From contig NC_092680.1 in assembly GCF_964355755.1 (NCBI RefSeq), positions 6,427,001-6,491,000 of the forward strand: 64,000 nucleotides of DNA, in the 5' to 3' direction. Made by a program: the position numbers and the translations under genes. Below, piece by piece: positions 38,394-49,920 of the stretch (positions are counted from its first letter, which is position 1; every line of letters begins with the position of its first letter). Below the pieces are notes generated by a model. That model worked only from the letters and a program-made list of their open reading frames with translations. It searched no databases and was not told the DNA's origin. Source of the DNA: Antedon mediterranea (taxonomy: Eukaryota > Echinodermata > Crinoidea > Comatulida > Antedonidae).

Positions 38394-38734
38394 AGACGCA
38401 ACGTAATGACGTAAGTGCAACAACGTTGTACTTACGTCATTGCGTTTCGTCGCGTAAGCGTGGTTCCCACTAGCGACGCAACGCAAGGACGTAACACAAC
38501 GCAAGTGAATTGACCAATCACAAGCGATGGCTTATTCGCTTTTGATTGCTAACTGTCTATAACTTCGCTTGTCATTGGTCAACACGCTTACGTTGCGTTT
38601 ACGTCCTTGCGTTACGTTCTAGTGGGAACCAAACTTAAGTGATTTAACCAATCACAAGCGATTGATTATTCGAGCTGAAGCTTGTCATTGGTTAAAACTC
38701 ACTTGTATTGCGTCTATAGTGGGAACCATGCTTA
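38394..38734. mobile_element. Cluster of GGTTCCCACTAG-family fragments
   Basis: Holds a near-perfect palindrome at 38395-38453 (gacgcaacg...cgtttcgtc with acttacgtcatt arms), an element bounded by gcgtggttcccactagc (38455) and ctagtgggaaccaaactta (38639), and a further piece ending tagtgggaaccatgctta (38734). All share the caatcacaagcgat core. Looks like nested or serial insertions. Confidence 0.75.
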
Positions 38735-39650
38735 GCACATTCATAATAGTGGTTGTGCTGAATACATTTTTTGCAACACACGGTAATAATACATTATAGT
38801 TTTTGATTAACAAAACTTATTGTTATTGTACAAAATGGAGAGATGTCTATCGTTAGTACTACACAAGCGATAAACAAAATAAATAAATTATTCTTTGGTA
38901 ACAGATTGGTAATAAAGCAGAATCAATTTAGACAAGGCTGAATTTAAATGTAATCTCTGAGGATACTACACGAAATGAGCATACCACAATTTATTCCACA
39001 CAATCCTCTGGGTTGCAATTACTAACGGAACTTACTAACTAACGAATAATGGAACTATAATATACTTTGACGATATACGGTACTCGCAGCAATTTGTTAT
39101 GTTCTGTCACAAATGATTGATATCGTTTTGGGTATTCAACTTATGAAAAATATAATAAGTAACAAAATGAAATTGGAATGGCAAAAGCATCTGTTGAAAA
39201 TAATCGATCACTTGATAGTAATGTAATATATTTTATCTAAAGCATTCGTCTTAAAATGAACAGGTTAATAACGATGTTTTAGATAAAATTGTTACTTATC
39301 GGATTCAAGATGTTATATTCATCACAATACAAACGGATTTTTTTAATTACAAAAACTTCAACCTATACCAATAATACATTGTGCAAAGAAGTCACCCATC
39401 AACTCTTACTGAATATGTTATGCTACTAGAAATATTAATTATAATTGTCGATTAGGCGTTTCTTGTTTGCAAAATACCATGTTACTTTATATAGCAATAT
39501 TTATCCATTATATTCTTCCATCTCCAACGTAAAGATAAAGCGTTGGTGATTTTGAATATGTCATTACCACACCACTTAAAAAGCAATGTAAACAAACTAA
39601 ATCATCGCAAACATAATTAATATTAAATACTAAATGAACTGTTTACGTAC

Positions 39651-39738
39651 CGACAATTCCAACCAGTGTAATTAACGAAAGCACGCTGGCTATTGGTATT
39701 GTAGACATAGGTAAAACTCCAGTTGAATTTTCGTCCAT
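39651..39738 (-). CDS. First coding exon of a second GPCR (N-terminus plus TM1), rest not found
   Basis: 88-bp exon: 29 codons plus one base, then a strong donor gtacgt. The ATG sits in a near-ideal context (ttaccATGG). The peptide starts MDENST (an N-glycosylation sequon, expected extracellular) and runs into a hydrophobic segment ending TLVGIVG, exactly where the conserved GN of TM1 should follow. The phase (one base left over, completing Gly) is identical to the phase required by the kisspeptin-like receptor exon at 57947. That exon lies upstream on this strand, so the two cannot belong to one normal transcript. The most likely reading is the 5' end of a tandem paralogue with a long first intron. 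No TM2 exon was found between 1 and 39650. Confidence 0.6.
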
Positions 39739-39832
39739 GGTAACACGTTGGCATGTGCCGCATTTAAGATAAACAGTAATATCAAGTCTTGAAGCAATTC
39801 CAGTTTATGACAATCTGATAGATTATACGTTC

Positions 39833-39845
39833 TTATAAAAGTGAA
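39833..39845 (-). promoter_or_regulatory. Possible TATA-like element upstream of the orphan GPCR exon
   Basis: On the minus strand the sequence reads ttttataagaacg about 95-105 bases before the ATG at 39738, a plausible core-promoter distance. In an AT-rich genome such matches are common, so this is weak. Confidence 0.2.
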
Positions 39846-40215
39846 TCTATCTCGCGCAGCCGCGTTTGAGGCAGTACAGCTCCCTCAATCTGATACATGA
39901 TTAGTTTGTAGACTTCCTATAGACTAGCACAACACAGCTTGAAAAGCTTTTCCTTCATGGACAGAGGCCATTGAATGCTGCACTCGACAATTAAGATTCG
40001 TCAGTCAAGTCACGCCCGTGTACATAATGTTGTGTTGAGTGTATCAATCCATTCCTATACAATCCACGTATGATAAATTGTAATGTTTTACCAAGAAATA
40101 ATTTAAGACAATACCATCACCAATACAGTTAGGTAATAGTATTTCAGGTTATATATTAAATAGTATACAAATAATGAATGTTTATGAGTGTAATGGTACA
40201 AATAATGGCACGAGG

Positions 40216-40282
40216 TGAATGATGAAAGGTTATATTTCAACGAGGCGATGAGCCGAGTTGAAATATAACCTTTCATCATTCA
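40216..40282. repeat. Perfect 26-bp-arm hairpin
   Basis: tgaatgatgaaaggttatat... pairs perfectly over 26 bp with its complement, with a 15-base loop (gaggcgatgagccga) that is itself partly self-complementary. Possibly a very small foldback element. Confidence 0.9.
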
Positions 40283-41395
40283 TATTTTAGCCGATGCGGC
40301 AGACATATTTAGAAATTCCTGACTGTCGCCTCATGCGTCTAGGAAATTATTCGCGTCAATCGAACATTCTTGAGTTCGGATTGGTTGCGCAATTGTTCGC
40401 GTCACAAAAATTACTACATGGTTGGTAAACTATATAGTACAGTATTCGTTTTTCATTTCCAAAATTTCAACTGAAAGAAAAAAAAGTAAATAATGATAGT
40501 AGACCCTATTAATTATAATTTCTTGATCTAGGCCTATACATTAGCACAGTCGTGTCACAGCGTGCACGCCATGTTTAGTTGTTCATATTTTAAGTCCATT
40601 AATCTTCTCACCATAGCAAGAGAAGTATTAAAAACAAGGTTCCTGTAAAAAAAATGTATGCTTTTCATTTTTCAAATTACCAATGATACGCTACGAAGGA
40701 AATATATTTCAATAAAACAAATCAAAATGTTTAAGTTTAACAAAAAACATAAAATAAATAAAAATAGAAATATATTTCAAAATAAAGAACCTATTTTCCT
40801 ACATTTAAAGTATAGAAAGTAACAAAACTCTGTCAGAGAATTAAAAAAAAACGTGAAAAAATGTTCTTGGAGCGCTGAAACACATAATTGAACATCACAT
40901 TTTATTTGCTGAAAGTTTTTGTATGACAATGTCTAAATACGGTATAGAGTGCATATAATGTAAAAAAAAAGCCTCAAAATCTTACCGAATGTCTCTTTCA
41001 CGTTGGCATACAATATGTCTTTCACATTTGTTAGTATGGGCCCGATGTTATTGATTTTGACCAGGCTGAAAGAGAAATGCGCCAACGCATTGAATAACGG
41101 TTATTGCATAATAAAACGGTATTCAACAAAGGGAACCGACATTCTGTTCTGATCTCTTTAAAATATGGTTTCTGGTCGGGTTTGTGTGAGCATTGCCGAC
41201 GCGAACAGTCGAACTGTGCGGCCTTGGTTCGGGAGAATTATACCATATGTTTAATATTGTATGATGATTATGATTAATAGTCGGTCAAAAATAAATGTTA
41301 GTTTCATTTTGAATGAATAAGAGCGCCAAGATCCGTCTCTCTGCTTTATCATTATTTTCAATTTCAACCCACTGCAGCATGGGTTAAGTCTCTTG

Positions 41396-42236
41396 TTGAG
41401 CCGTGAAATGTGCAAAAAGTCACATTTGTGCAAACAACCACATTTGTGCAAGCATGGCACCCTCAAATGTGCAAATCTGTAAAAATGTATAACCTACTAA
41501 TGTGCAAACATCACGCCGTAAGATGTAAAAACGATCAGTTTTGACGTTAAATGTGCAAATGAAATTTTACAAATGTGCAAATCGTTTTTTCAACCAAATT
41601 CGTTCATTAAAAATGATAACCTAATTCCTATAGTCACGGATTTTTCTAACAATGTTTTCAAGACATAGCCACATAGCGTGGGGAATTTTATACGTCCGCG
41701 TGGTGTATGTGTCCTTTCGCTTTTTAGCATCCATCCGGAGTAGATGTGTTTAAAGATTTACCCTCCGTCCTTCCTTGCTTCCACCAGTTTTTGAAGTTTA
41801 CATTACTTGGGCATATTTACCCATCAAACTTGTATTTAAATTAGTTTAAGTTTAGTAAGTCAAGTTAATCTTTGGATTCTTGATAACCATGCATATTATA
41901 TTTAGCATTCGATATATATTTATGTGATTTTATGTAATAACCAAGGTGTTTAGTTAGTAGTAGTTATTGTCCGTACATATACGGTAAACTTGATAGAGGC
42001 AGCCCATACATTATGTATACGTCTAAGATGGAACTAAATTAGTTATGGGCTGCCCCATTATTACAAATCTATTTTATATATGCTATTATGTGTTTCGTCA
42101 TTTAATAAATATGACAATTTCCATCCTAGTTGGTGTATATTGTATTTTTCCGTCTGGCCTCTTGCGGCATAAATGTGGTTGTTTGTACTGTAGGTCTACA
42201 TTTGAAGGTAACATGTTTGCACATTTCACGGCTCAA
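41396..42236. mobile_element. Element with TTGAGCCGTGAAATGTGCAAA inverted ends
   Basis: The left end ttgagccgtgaaatgtgca and a following caaacaaccacattt recur inverted at 42165-42236. Left interior: many copies of the word aatgtgcaaa. Near the right end a hairpin ggcagcccata...tatgggctgcc (42000-42055). Non-autonomous; its small open frames look incidental. Confidence 0.6.
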
Positions 42237-42982
42237 CACCTCTCCCACAAGTTGACTCTCAAGCTATCATCTAATCTATCATCAATGGTCATGTCATCTC
42301 CCTGTAAGTACCTAGAACTAACTATTACAATATTATTTTTCCGCAAATGTTCTACAGGACTTTTGTTTACTTTACGATTAACGTAATTTGGTATTGTTTA
42401 TTTATATTATATCTATTTTATTTTACTGTCTTTTATCTGTCATTCTTACGACTGCGTCGTTCTGAAATTAAAAATCGACAGAAACCGATTTAAAAAACGC
42501 GTGCTGTCCAATCGACATATCACATTGTTGTCGATTGCCGTAAATGTTTTCTCATTGATTTGTAAAGTGAATTAGACCAGAAAGTAATCCAAATAAGTAC
42601 ACAATTATATAAAGTACACATAATAAAACAACATTTTAATAAAGCAATATTCTCCTTAAACCAATATAATCGATTTATAAATTGAGCATTATTGGTTGTT
42701 GGTTGTGACTATGGTTACTATATAATTTCTGCATTAACATTATAAAGCAAACTGTATTTATTGTAGGCCCAGTACATAAATAGTCGTGTAAATAAGTACA
42801 AAAATACATAAATTATAATATGCGTAAGAATGACTTAGTTATAGTGAAAAAATAAATACATGCCTTCAGATTATATTATGTTGATTTCTCAATGACAAAT
42901 TCAATTCAATTCAATTCAAAATTCTTTAATCATCCCACATGTGGCAATTCAAATAAAAAGGTCTGAATTAAAATGATCTTAA

Positions 42983-43139
42983 GCCGATTTTCCACTAGGC
43001 GAATTTGTTCGCGCGAATCGAAGGCGTCAGCTAATACGCATGCGTAGAGTAGGATTTGGAAGATGTAAACATGAATACACATGCGTACAAGCTGGCGCTT
43101 TCGATTCGCGCGAACAAATTCACCTAGTGGAAAATCGGC
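42983..43139. mobile_element. Short TTA-flanked TIR element, AGCCGATTTTCCACTAG family
   Basis: Same termini as 11486-11862 (aagccgattttccactagg... mirrored), flanked by TTA on both sides, but only about 157 bp long. It is an internal-deletion derivative. Confidence 0.85.
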
Positions 43140-43202
43140 TTTACAGAATATACAAAATATCACCCAAAAAAATGTATGTATAAGCATATAATAAACATGC
43201 TT

Positions 43203-43233
<31 letters not shown>

Positions 43234-43340
43234 TTCGGGTAAAAAACTTACAACAAGTAGGCCGCAAGGCTAAACACGTTGCATTTACAAAAATTACTGT
43301 ACAATTTACTTACATAACAATAAAAAGAATGTAATAAAAA
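43203..43340 (-). mobile_element. LINE 3' tail with (AATA)n end
   Basis: On the minus strand: gtgtttagccttgcggcctac, aagttttttacccg, then (AATA)n (plus-strand ttta repeat 43203-43233). A 3' UTR plus simple-repeat tail as in CR1-like elements. No coding sequence attached. Confidence 0.55.
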
Positions 43341-43593
43341 TGAAATAACAGGTACAACAATATCACTCTGTCTCTTTGACTCTATGAACTATTGTTTAGC
43401 ATATTCATTATTGTAGGGATGGGTGAATACATACATGTTAATTGAATTTAAATACCAGGCTAGATAATCATCAACTAATCGAAGAAGACTGTAGGCCCTA
43501 TGTAAAAAAAGACATATATTATTTCGGTTAACAGGGGCAAAATCTTCGGGAATGTCGGCGTGTCAGAACGATTCCAATGAATTTCCACCAGAA

Positions 43594-43998
43594 GATACCC
43601 ACAATTATTACGATACTTTTTACTAATTGATTCTATCATAATATTATTTATTTTAAGTTGAATTCCACCAGAAATAACCAAATAGTTTTACATGTTAGGT
43701 TTGAAAACAGAATATTGTTTTATTATCATTCTTGTTAGGGATGTAGAGACGATATTGATCTCATCATCTGAACATCTGGTCCGGCATTAAGATGGATACC
43801 CACAATTATTACGATACTTTTTACTAATTGATTCTATCATAATATTATTCATTTTAAGTTGAATTCCACCAGAAATAACCAAATAGTTTTACATGTTAGG
43901 TTTGAAAACAGAATATTGTCTTATTATCCTTCTTGTTAGGGATGTAGAGACGATATTGATCTCATCATCTGAACATCTGGTCCGGCATTAAGATGGAT
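43594..43998. repeat. Recent two-copy tandem duplication, 201-bp period
   Basis: gatacccacaattattacg at 43594 recurs at 43795, and both copies remain almost identical through ggtccggcattaagatgga. Very few differences, so a recent event or an assembly duplication. Confidence 0.9.
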
Positions 43999-43999
43999 A

Positions 44000-45342
44000 G
44001 AAAAATATCGATGAAACATATAGGTTTTGCAACATGGAGTAATAGATCTGACTGTGTAATCATCCTTTATCTTTTTGACTTTTAAATTCACGCAAATCCC
44101 GACCTCAGCCTGGTTAAAAAGGTTAATGATAGGCCTCTATTCAGAAAGTATATGAGTATGAAATACAGAAACCAGTACGAGATGTACTTTGCAATAGAGT
44201 TGGAATGCAGAGCCTTCGGCTTTTGGCATGCCATCATAATGAAAAGATGTGTAATATTTGTATGCATTAGGCCTACTTAGTGCGTAATTGTTAATAGAAA
44301 AAATTACATATTCAATTATTCAGCACAGTATTAGTAGGTAGGATCTTGAAACAATTTAAGTATTTTTTCTGTTCTTCTAACGAGTATATTATTACTAGTT
44401 TAGGAATAATATTTTATTTCGATGACTCGAGATGCGTTAATTGCCTTTTTATACAATCTATCCAGTTAATCCGGACGTCACTCTTTAACGAATTTTTTTT
44501 TTACATTAGATTTCTCATTTTAATCAGCCTACGTAAATTGTGTTACTGGACTAACACGATTTATGTCCATGTTGTGTCTTAGAAATAGATATCGGAAACT
44601 ACTATCAAGAGAGAAAAAATACGTCATTGATCTCATCTGGATCTCGGAAATGTATCATTTATATCTTTGAAAAACTTAGTTGTCAATATTTTCAATAAAT
44701 CAATTTAACACAAGAATAACAAATCAATGTGTACGGAACATGACATTATCCGAAAGAGGAGATAACGGTGCATTTATGACCACTTAATAGATTTGTTTAG
44801 AAATGTGTTTACGTTTACGTTATTTCATAATATTCTTCATCATACAATGTTTGAATTCCATTATACATGGAAATGTTAGTTATCCGGTTTATCTTCAATA
44901 CATTCAATGTGTTTCTTTGTATCTACCTCTTCACTCTACTTAGTTAATTGATCATGTATCTGCAGCTTAAGGATGTATATCAACAGCCAAGTTTCAGATT
45001 ATTACACTAATGAAAACATTTTATTGCTAAATTGATCCGTTATCATTAATCAAATAGTCGCTGTAGTTCAACAAGTTCAACTTATTAACACACACTATAG
45101 AAATGGCATGAATTTGATATTACGTCATCATTGAAGGTGTTTGATTAATCTACACGTGCAAACTTTTGAAATACTATGTTTGACCAGGGAGTCAACTCCC
45201 TGGTTTGACCATGGACAACCTCTTGTAATTTTTAAATTCTTGTAATCTCGAATTTGAAGTAATAGCTCGAATTAGAACGTTTTCAAGTCGAACTTCGAAC
45301 TACGACTAATAGTATAGTCCAGATCCCTATGTATTTTCGCGT
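44000..45342. other. Unassigned stretch
   Basis: A small palindrome accagggagtcaactccctggt (about 45184-45205) is the only structure noted. 45906-46538 and 46651-47785 are similarly blank. Confidence 0.4.
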
Positions 45343-45545
45343 GCAAATCATGGGGAAAGTGTAAACATTGTGTTTTATGAATATTTGAATCTTGCTGGTT
45401 ATAAAAACCCATTTTGTCAAATTTCTAGAATTAATATTTGACCTCTGACCTCAATTTGAGGTCAAATATGAATTTTAGAAATTTGACAGCATGGGTTTTT
45501 ATAACCAGCACAATGTTTACACTTTCCCCATGATCTCCACACGAA
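45343..45545. repeat. Foldback, about 200 bp
   Basis: gtgcaaatcatggggaaagt...acattgtg pairs with cacaatgt...actttccccatgatctccac, and inside it ctggttataaaaaccca pairs with tgggtttttataaccag, then tttgacctctgacctcaa with ttgaggtcaaat. A nested hairpin with small asymmetries. Confidence 0.85.
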
Positions 45546-45860
45546 GGCACTTTTTTTGACGTAGGCCTATATGTATCATCACACACCAAACATTTTTAGG
45601 GTTTATATTAGAAAGGAACAATATAACATTTACACAGTTATATAGTTGAGGAATAAATGCTAACAGAAAATGATAAGAGTAAAAACATTTTCTTGTTGGT
45701 GAAAATTCAAATGAATTTTAAAGCAGAGGTAGGCCTATGTGATAATTTGAATTATTTATAGTGGAAATCTCATCTTATTGCTGAATCAGCTCTCTTATCA
45801 AATTACTGCTTCAATGTTGAATGTATACATCGTCTGCTATCAGCCGTGTTGTTAAATTAA

Positions 45861-45905
45861 ACGTCCAGAATTAGTAGCGAATGATTCGCTACTAATTCTG
45901 GACGT
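45861..45905. repeat. Perfect 45-bp palindrome
   Basis: acgtccagaattagtagcg continues to a single central G, followed by the exact reverse complement: 22-bp arms, one-base centre. Such perfect palindromes are unstable, so it is probably young. Confidence 0.9.
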
Positions 45906-46538
45906 ATAAAGCTTGAGGCTTGGCGATAGGTTGGTTTCATAAAAGTACATGATTGACCTAACGGACTGTCTACCAGCTGCCAAGCATTTTAGACGTTTAC
46001 ATGGATCATACTTTATATATCCTTTCAAATATAAAAATACCAATTAATACGCCATCGATTTGTAAAGTTACAATAAGAAAACATACCGAACTATTTGATT
46101 CCGAAGACAAGATATCTGATAAATTCTGTATTGCTGTTTGCGCTGTAAGCTATGCTCGATTGCCCTCTAGTAAAAGTGTACGTGTGTCATTTTATAATAA
46201 TTGTTACAGGTTGAATGCTTAAATACTGATAAATATTACCCCAATGACAGTTATGTCATATTGGATCACACCGTAGTATAAAATATGGCATGCAATATAA
46301 TAATCAACTGCTAAAAGTATAAAATATGGTATATTAATATATCGTGCACTTAATTCTCGCGATTAAGAAATGGTTAATCCGAACTATTTTGGTATTCAAC
46401 TACAGTATAATCTAAAAAACGTTCATCATACGTAGTAAATATTGATCAGGAAATATATTCTTTTTAACCGAGTAAGCTACCTATTTCCATTATTATAAAC
46501 ATTGTACACATGAAACAAATAAATTCCACCCAGTAAAG

Positions 46539-46650
46539 AGAATGAAATCTGTGAAAATGAGAAACCGAACCCAGAATCGTCTGCTTTAATTTAGTCCTAG
46601 ACCTTCACCAGCGATGTGGTTCCATTATCTGCACCCGAATCGTATCCAAC
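46539..46650 (-). repeat. Decayed relative of the tRNA-like SINE
   Basis: gaaatctgtgaaaatgagaaa matches the tail of the 49380-49525 unit. The adjacent gaacccagaatcg...tctgcttt...tcctag...atgtggtt is a much altered tRNA-like stretch in the same orientation. Confidence 0.4.
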
Positions 46651-47785
46651 TTATATAAAAATGACATTCTAACCACATTATCTCAGCGGCCAATACCACC
46701 TAAATACTTGTCCGGTAGTTCCCGATCTTTCAACATATCACCAACTCCTTAATAAATTGTAGCGGATAAAGAAACAAAGATATTTGATAATGATATTTAA
46801 AAAAAGACATATTAAATTAATATTGTTTAATGTAAAATCTGAAATTCTTGTTTACTCTGAACGTACTACTATTGCACCAGCAATACGCGCATATTTGGCT
46901 ACTGTGTAAGGGAATTCTAAAGTATAAATTTGTATTATTTATAGCAGTATTATTATTCTTAATCGTATCCTTGCAAACATTATAAATTCCATTCACAGCC
47001 TCAATTCTCTTGGTATTATAGTTTAATTATATATTTTAATAATGCAACTACTGCTATCCAAGACCTTGGAGGTTTTTTATTTCTTTAAAATTCAATACGT
47101 TTATATTAGTTTTTTATGTTCCATTAAATATCATTTTAAAAGATATTAAGTCAAACAGCAGTAATAATATTAAAATATTGTGTTGTCTTTAATTGTATTA
47201 TTTAATAACACCTTTTGTTAAGTCAATCATTATTATTCATTCATACAATATTATATAGATAAAAATGCAGTATTTTAAAATTACACGAAATATCTATTTT
47301 TATAACACTTACTATTAGTAAATAATAAATTAAGATAAAAGATCTGGAGATTAAAGTTTTAAATGAAACGTTATTCAATACAATAATTGAAAACATTTCT
47401 ATAAAAAGAACTATTGCGAGTCAATATATAGTAAAATGGTTTTTTAGGCCTGAATATGTTTGTGTAAGGTGTACTTTATAAACTAATCGAAACCACCAAA
47501 TATCATTTAACTTTTCTCACCAGAAGACGATTGTTGCACAACCACAACCTTATTTTTCTTTTGAAACACATTGTTTACTGCAAACCTAAATTGTGTTTAT
47601 TCACAATGCAAACATTTAAACAATATTTCATATTTTTTTGATATGTGAATGTGAATACACCTTCTCTTCAAAAAATGTTTCAACATTTACTTGGGTTTTT
47701 AGAAATAGGTTTTAATTTGATAATTAGGCCTAAAGAATATGATAATAGAAATATATTGTTTGAAGGTTTGCATACCAAAATGAAA

Positions 47786-48143
47786 TGTTGATATAAGTTT
47801 GCGGTGCACTATGTATTAGTTCTGAAAAGAACTGTTGAGTTTCTCGACGTTTTCGATTCTATCAGAAACCATTCTTTCATATTTATAGCTAGTTTCAATT
47901 CACTATTGTTCATGAGAAACAATGCTCTTATACAGCTAGTTTCAATCCCTCCTATTGTGTGAACTTGATATTGTTTCTGGCTTTAACACCAATCCCACCG
48001 TTTTCCACTTATATTCCAAGTTTCCTGGACTTTCTGCATTCTCACTCCTAAGGACGATCATAGCATATTGATCGAAACGTCGAGAAACTCAGCGGTTCTT
48101 TTTAGAACTAATATACGTGGTGTACCGCAAACTTATATCAACA
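47786..48143. mobile_element. TIR element, TGTTGATATAAGTTTGCGG ends
   Basis: The left end tgttgatataagtttgcggt and about 65 bp further (agttctgaaaagaactg, gagtttctcgacgttt) are mirrored at the right end (gatcgaaacgtcgagaaact, ttagaacta, ccgcaaacttatatcaaca). The non-paired centre is about 210 bp. No ORF. Confidence 0.85.
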
Positions 48144-49261
48144 ATAAAAATATACTTTTCAAAATGGATATTGCCAGTTCTTTCTATTTTAATATGACAT
48201 ATTAATCTATTATTTCCTATTCTCTTCTTTGCCTAAAATTGTTAGAGCTTACATCAGTCATTGCCAGTACTTTATTAGTAATTCTTTCTTGCAGTGAAGA
48301 GAAGAAAAGCGAATACATTTTAAAAAAATGCTATCTTTCAAATTAATAGGTGTTGCATCTTTAATTCTTTCTAAATTCATCTCCTTAAACTACTGTTGAA
48401 ATATTTCAGAAAGAGGGATAGTATTGATTTAAAACATAATAAATCAATACGCATTATCAATAAAACAAGTTAACATAGGTCACGTCATCTCCACAACTTT
48501 AACTGTTCATCATCAAAATTTGATCTTGTAATTTTAGTTCTGAGATCAAAAACCGTATCACATCCTGTTAATTTATGATAAATTATCTTATTTTATCTCA
48601 TAATATTATAACAAGAAAATAGGCTACTGTCAAGAAAAATTGTTTACTGCAGTAAGGAATATACGAATGATGTATATACATTATGCAAGTGTGTCCCATC
48701 AAATTATTGTCAACTCACAATAAATGAAAGAATATCTCAATAGACATGTCGCATGTGCAATAATAATCAATCATTTTTAAGGAAGAAAGTATTTTGCGGT
48801 TGGCAAGGGTAGATTTCTGTACTTTTATGCGATTCTAAATTTTAATTCTTGCTTGATGCATTAATGGTTTGTAATGTTATGCCACGATGTTCTATCGCGG
48901 TACTGCAAAAAAAATATCGGTTTTTGACATCAAAGGAAAATCTTGTGCGTTCATTGGTTTGAGTTAGCCCGACTAACATTGATTAATTTCAGTGTTATAA
49001 CACTATTGTCTATACTTGCGCAAGCGCAATTTTTTTTTTTTCATTTTTTATTTTGCAACTTTGTCATTATTTGGTAGTAATTTATTAATATTTACATATT
49101 GTTCTTCTAAAACAACGTCTGTACATATATATCACGTATTATTCTTCACTGTCTTCAATCTTCGTTACCGTTTTGCGTTTACTGAAAAAAATTGTCACAT
49201 GACACGGCACTAACTAATAATATTTATATTAATATTCAATGTTGATAGTTAGAAGTTCAGT

Positions 49262-49267
49262 TCGGTG

Positions 49268-49336
<69 letters not shown>
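49262..49336. repeat. Long (TA)n microsatellite
   Basis: About 36 TA dinucleotides. Similar tracts are at 49685-49727 and 63499-63560. Confidence 0.95.
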
Positions 49337-49338
<2 letters not shown>

Positions 49339-49379
49339 ACATTAGGCAATGAACATTAATTCTAAATCGCCCGGTGATA

Positions 49380-49525
49380 TACTGAAATTTAATTAATTAA
49401 TTTGAAACGATAAAGATGAGGAAATCTGTGAGAATGAGAAAAAGTCGCCCCAACCGAGACTCGAACTCGGACCGCCTGCTTGATATACAGATGTCCTAAC
49501 CATTAGACCACTGGGGCTTTCATGG
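49380..49525 (-). mobile_element. tRNA-derived SINE-like unit
   Basis: The tRNA-like sequence 49517-49447 is followed on the minus strand by gactttttctcattctcacagatttcctc. The segment aaatctgtga(g/a)aatgagaaa recurs at 46544-46564 beside a decayed tRNA-like tract. A tRNA head plus a shared non-tRNA tail in more than one place indicates a SINE. The TTTTT after the tRNA could also be a Pol III terminator of a free tRNA gene. Confidence 0.5.
49447..49517 (-). tRNA. tRNA-like sequence, anticodon AUC (Asp codon GAU)
   Basis: 71 bases fold into a full cloverleaf. Acceptor GCCCCAG/TTGGGGC; D-stem GTCT/GGAC; anticodon stem TCTGT/GCAGG with two G-U pairs; loop ATATCAA giving anticodon ATC; variable loop CGGT; T-arm CCGAG-TTCGAGT-CTCGG. 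Box A (TGGTCTAATGG) and box B (GTTCGAGTC) are intact. Eukaryotic tRNA-Asp normally has GUC, so AUC is suspicious. Together with the shared flank at 46544 this favours a tRNA-derived repeat or pseudogene over a working tRNA. Confidence 0.6.
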
Positions 49526-49690
49526 TATTGTTCAAACTCGATTGGATAGCGACTCTTTAACATTCTCGGCGTGGTACGGCGGAACAGCACCAGTCCTCAG
49601 TTGTACGCACGCGCACCAGAGATCAAATTGATACGCCCTCATCTTTCAGTATTTTTATTCACGAGGCGGGATCTCCGAAGAGATACTTTT

Positions 49691-49724
<34 letters not shown>

Positions 49725-49726
<2 letters not shown>

Positions 49727-49920
49727 AATCCAAAGGCAAATTACTGAAAAAAATGACAATGCTGTGGGTATCAGTGGCTGGATCTCAATGGAGATACAAA
49801 AATAAAAAGCGGAAAGCTAAATCAAAACGATAAAGTAAACAGCCAGAAAAGTTAGCAGAGCTTTCGGGCAACACTAGCCCTTCATCAGTGCAAGTGAAGG
49901 AATTTGGATTTATATATATT
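49725..49920. mobile_element. AATCCAAAGGC / CAGCCAGAAAA element with (TA)n borders
   Basis: Starts tatataaatccaaaggc and ends ggaatttggatttatatata, an inverted repeat of about 15 bp continuous with TA tracts. It is the most complete of three copies (others at 6480 and 31860). Confidence 0.75.
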
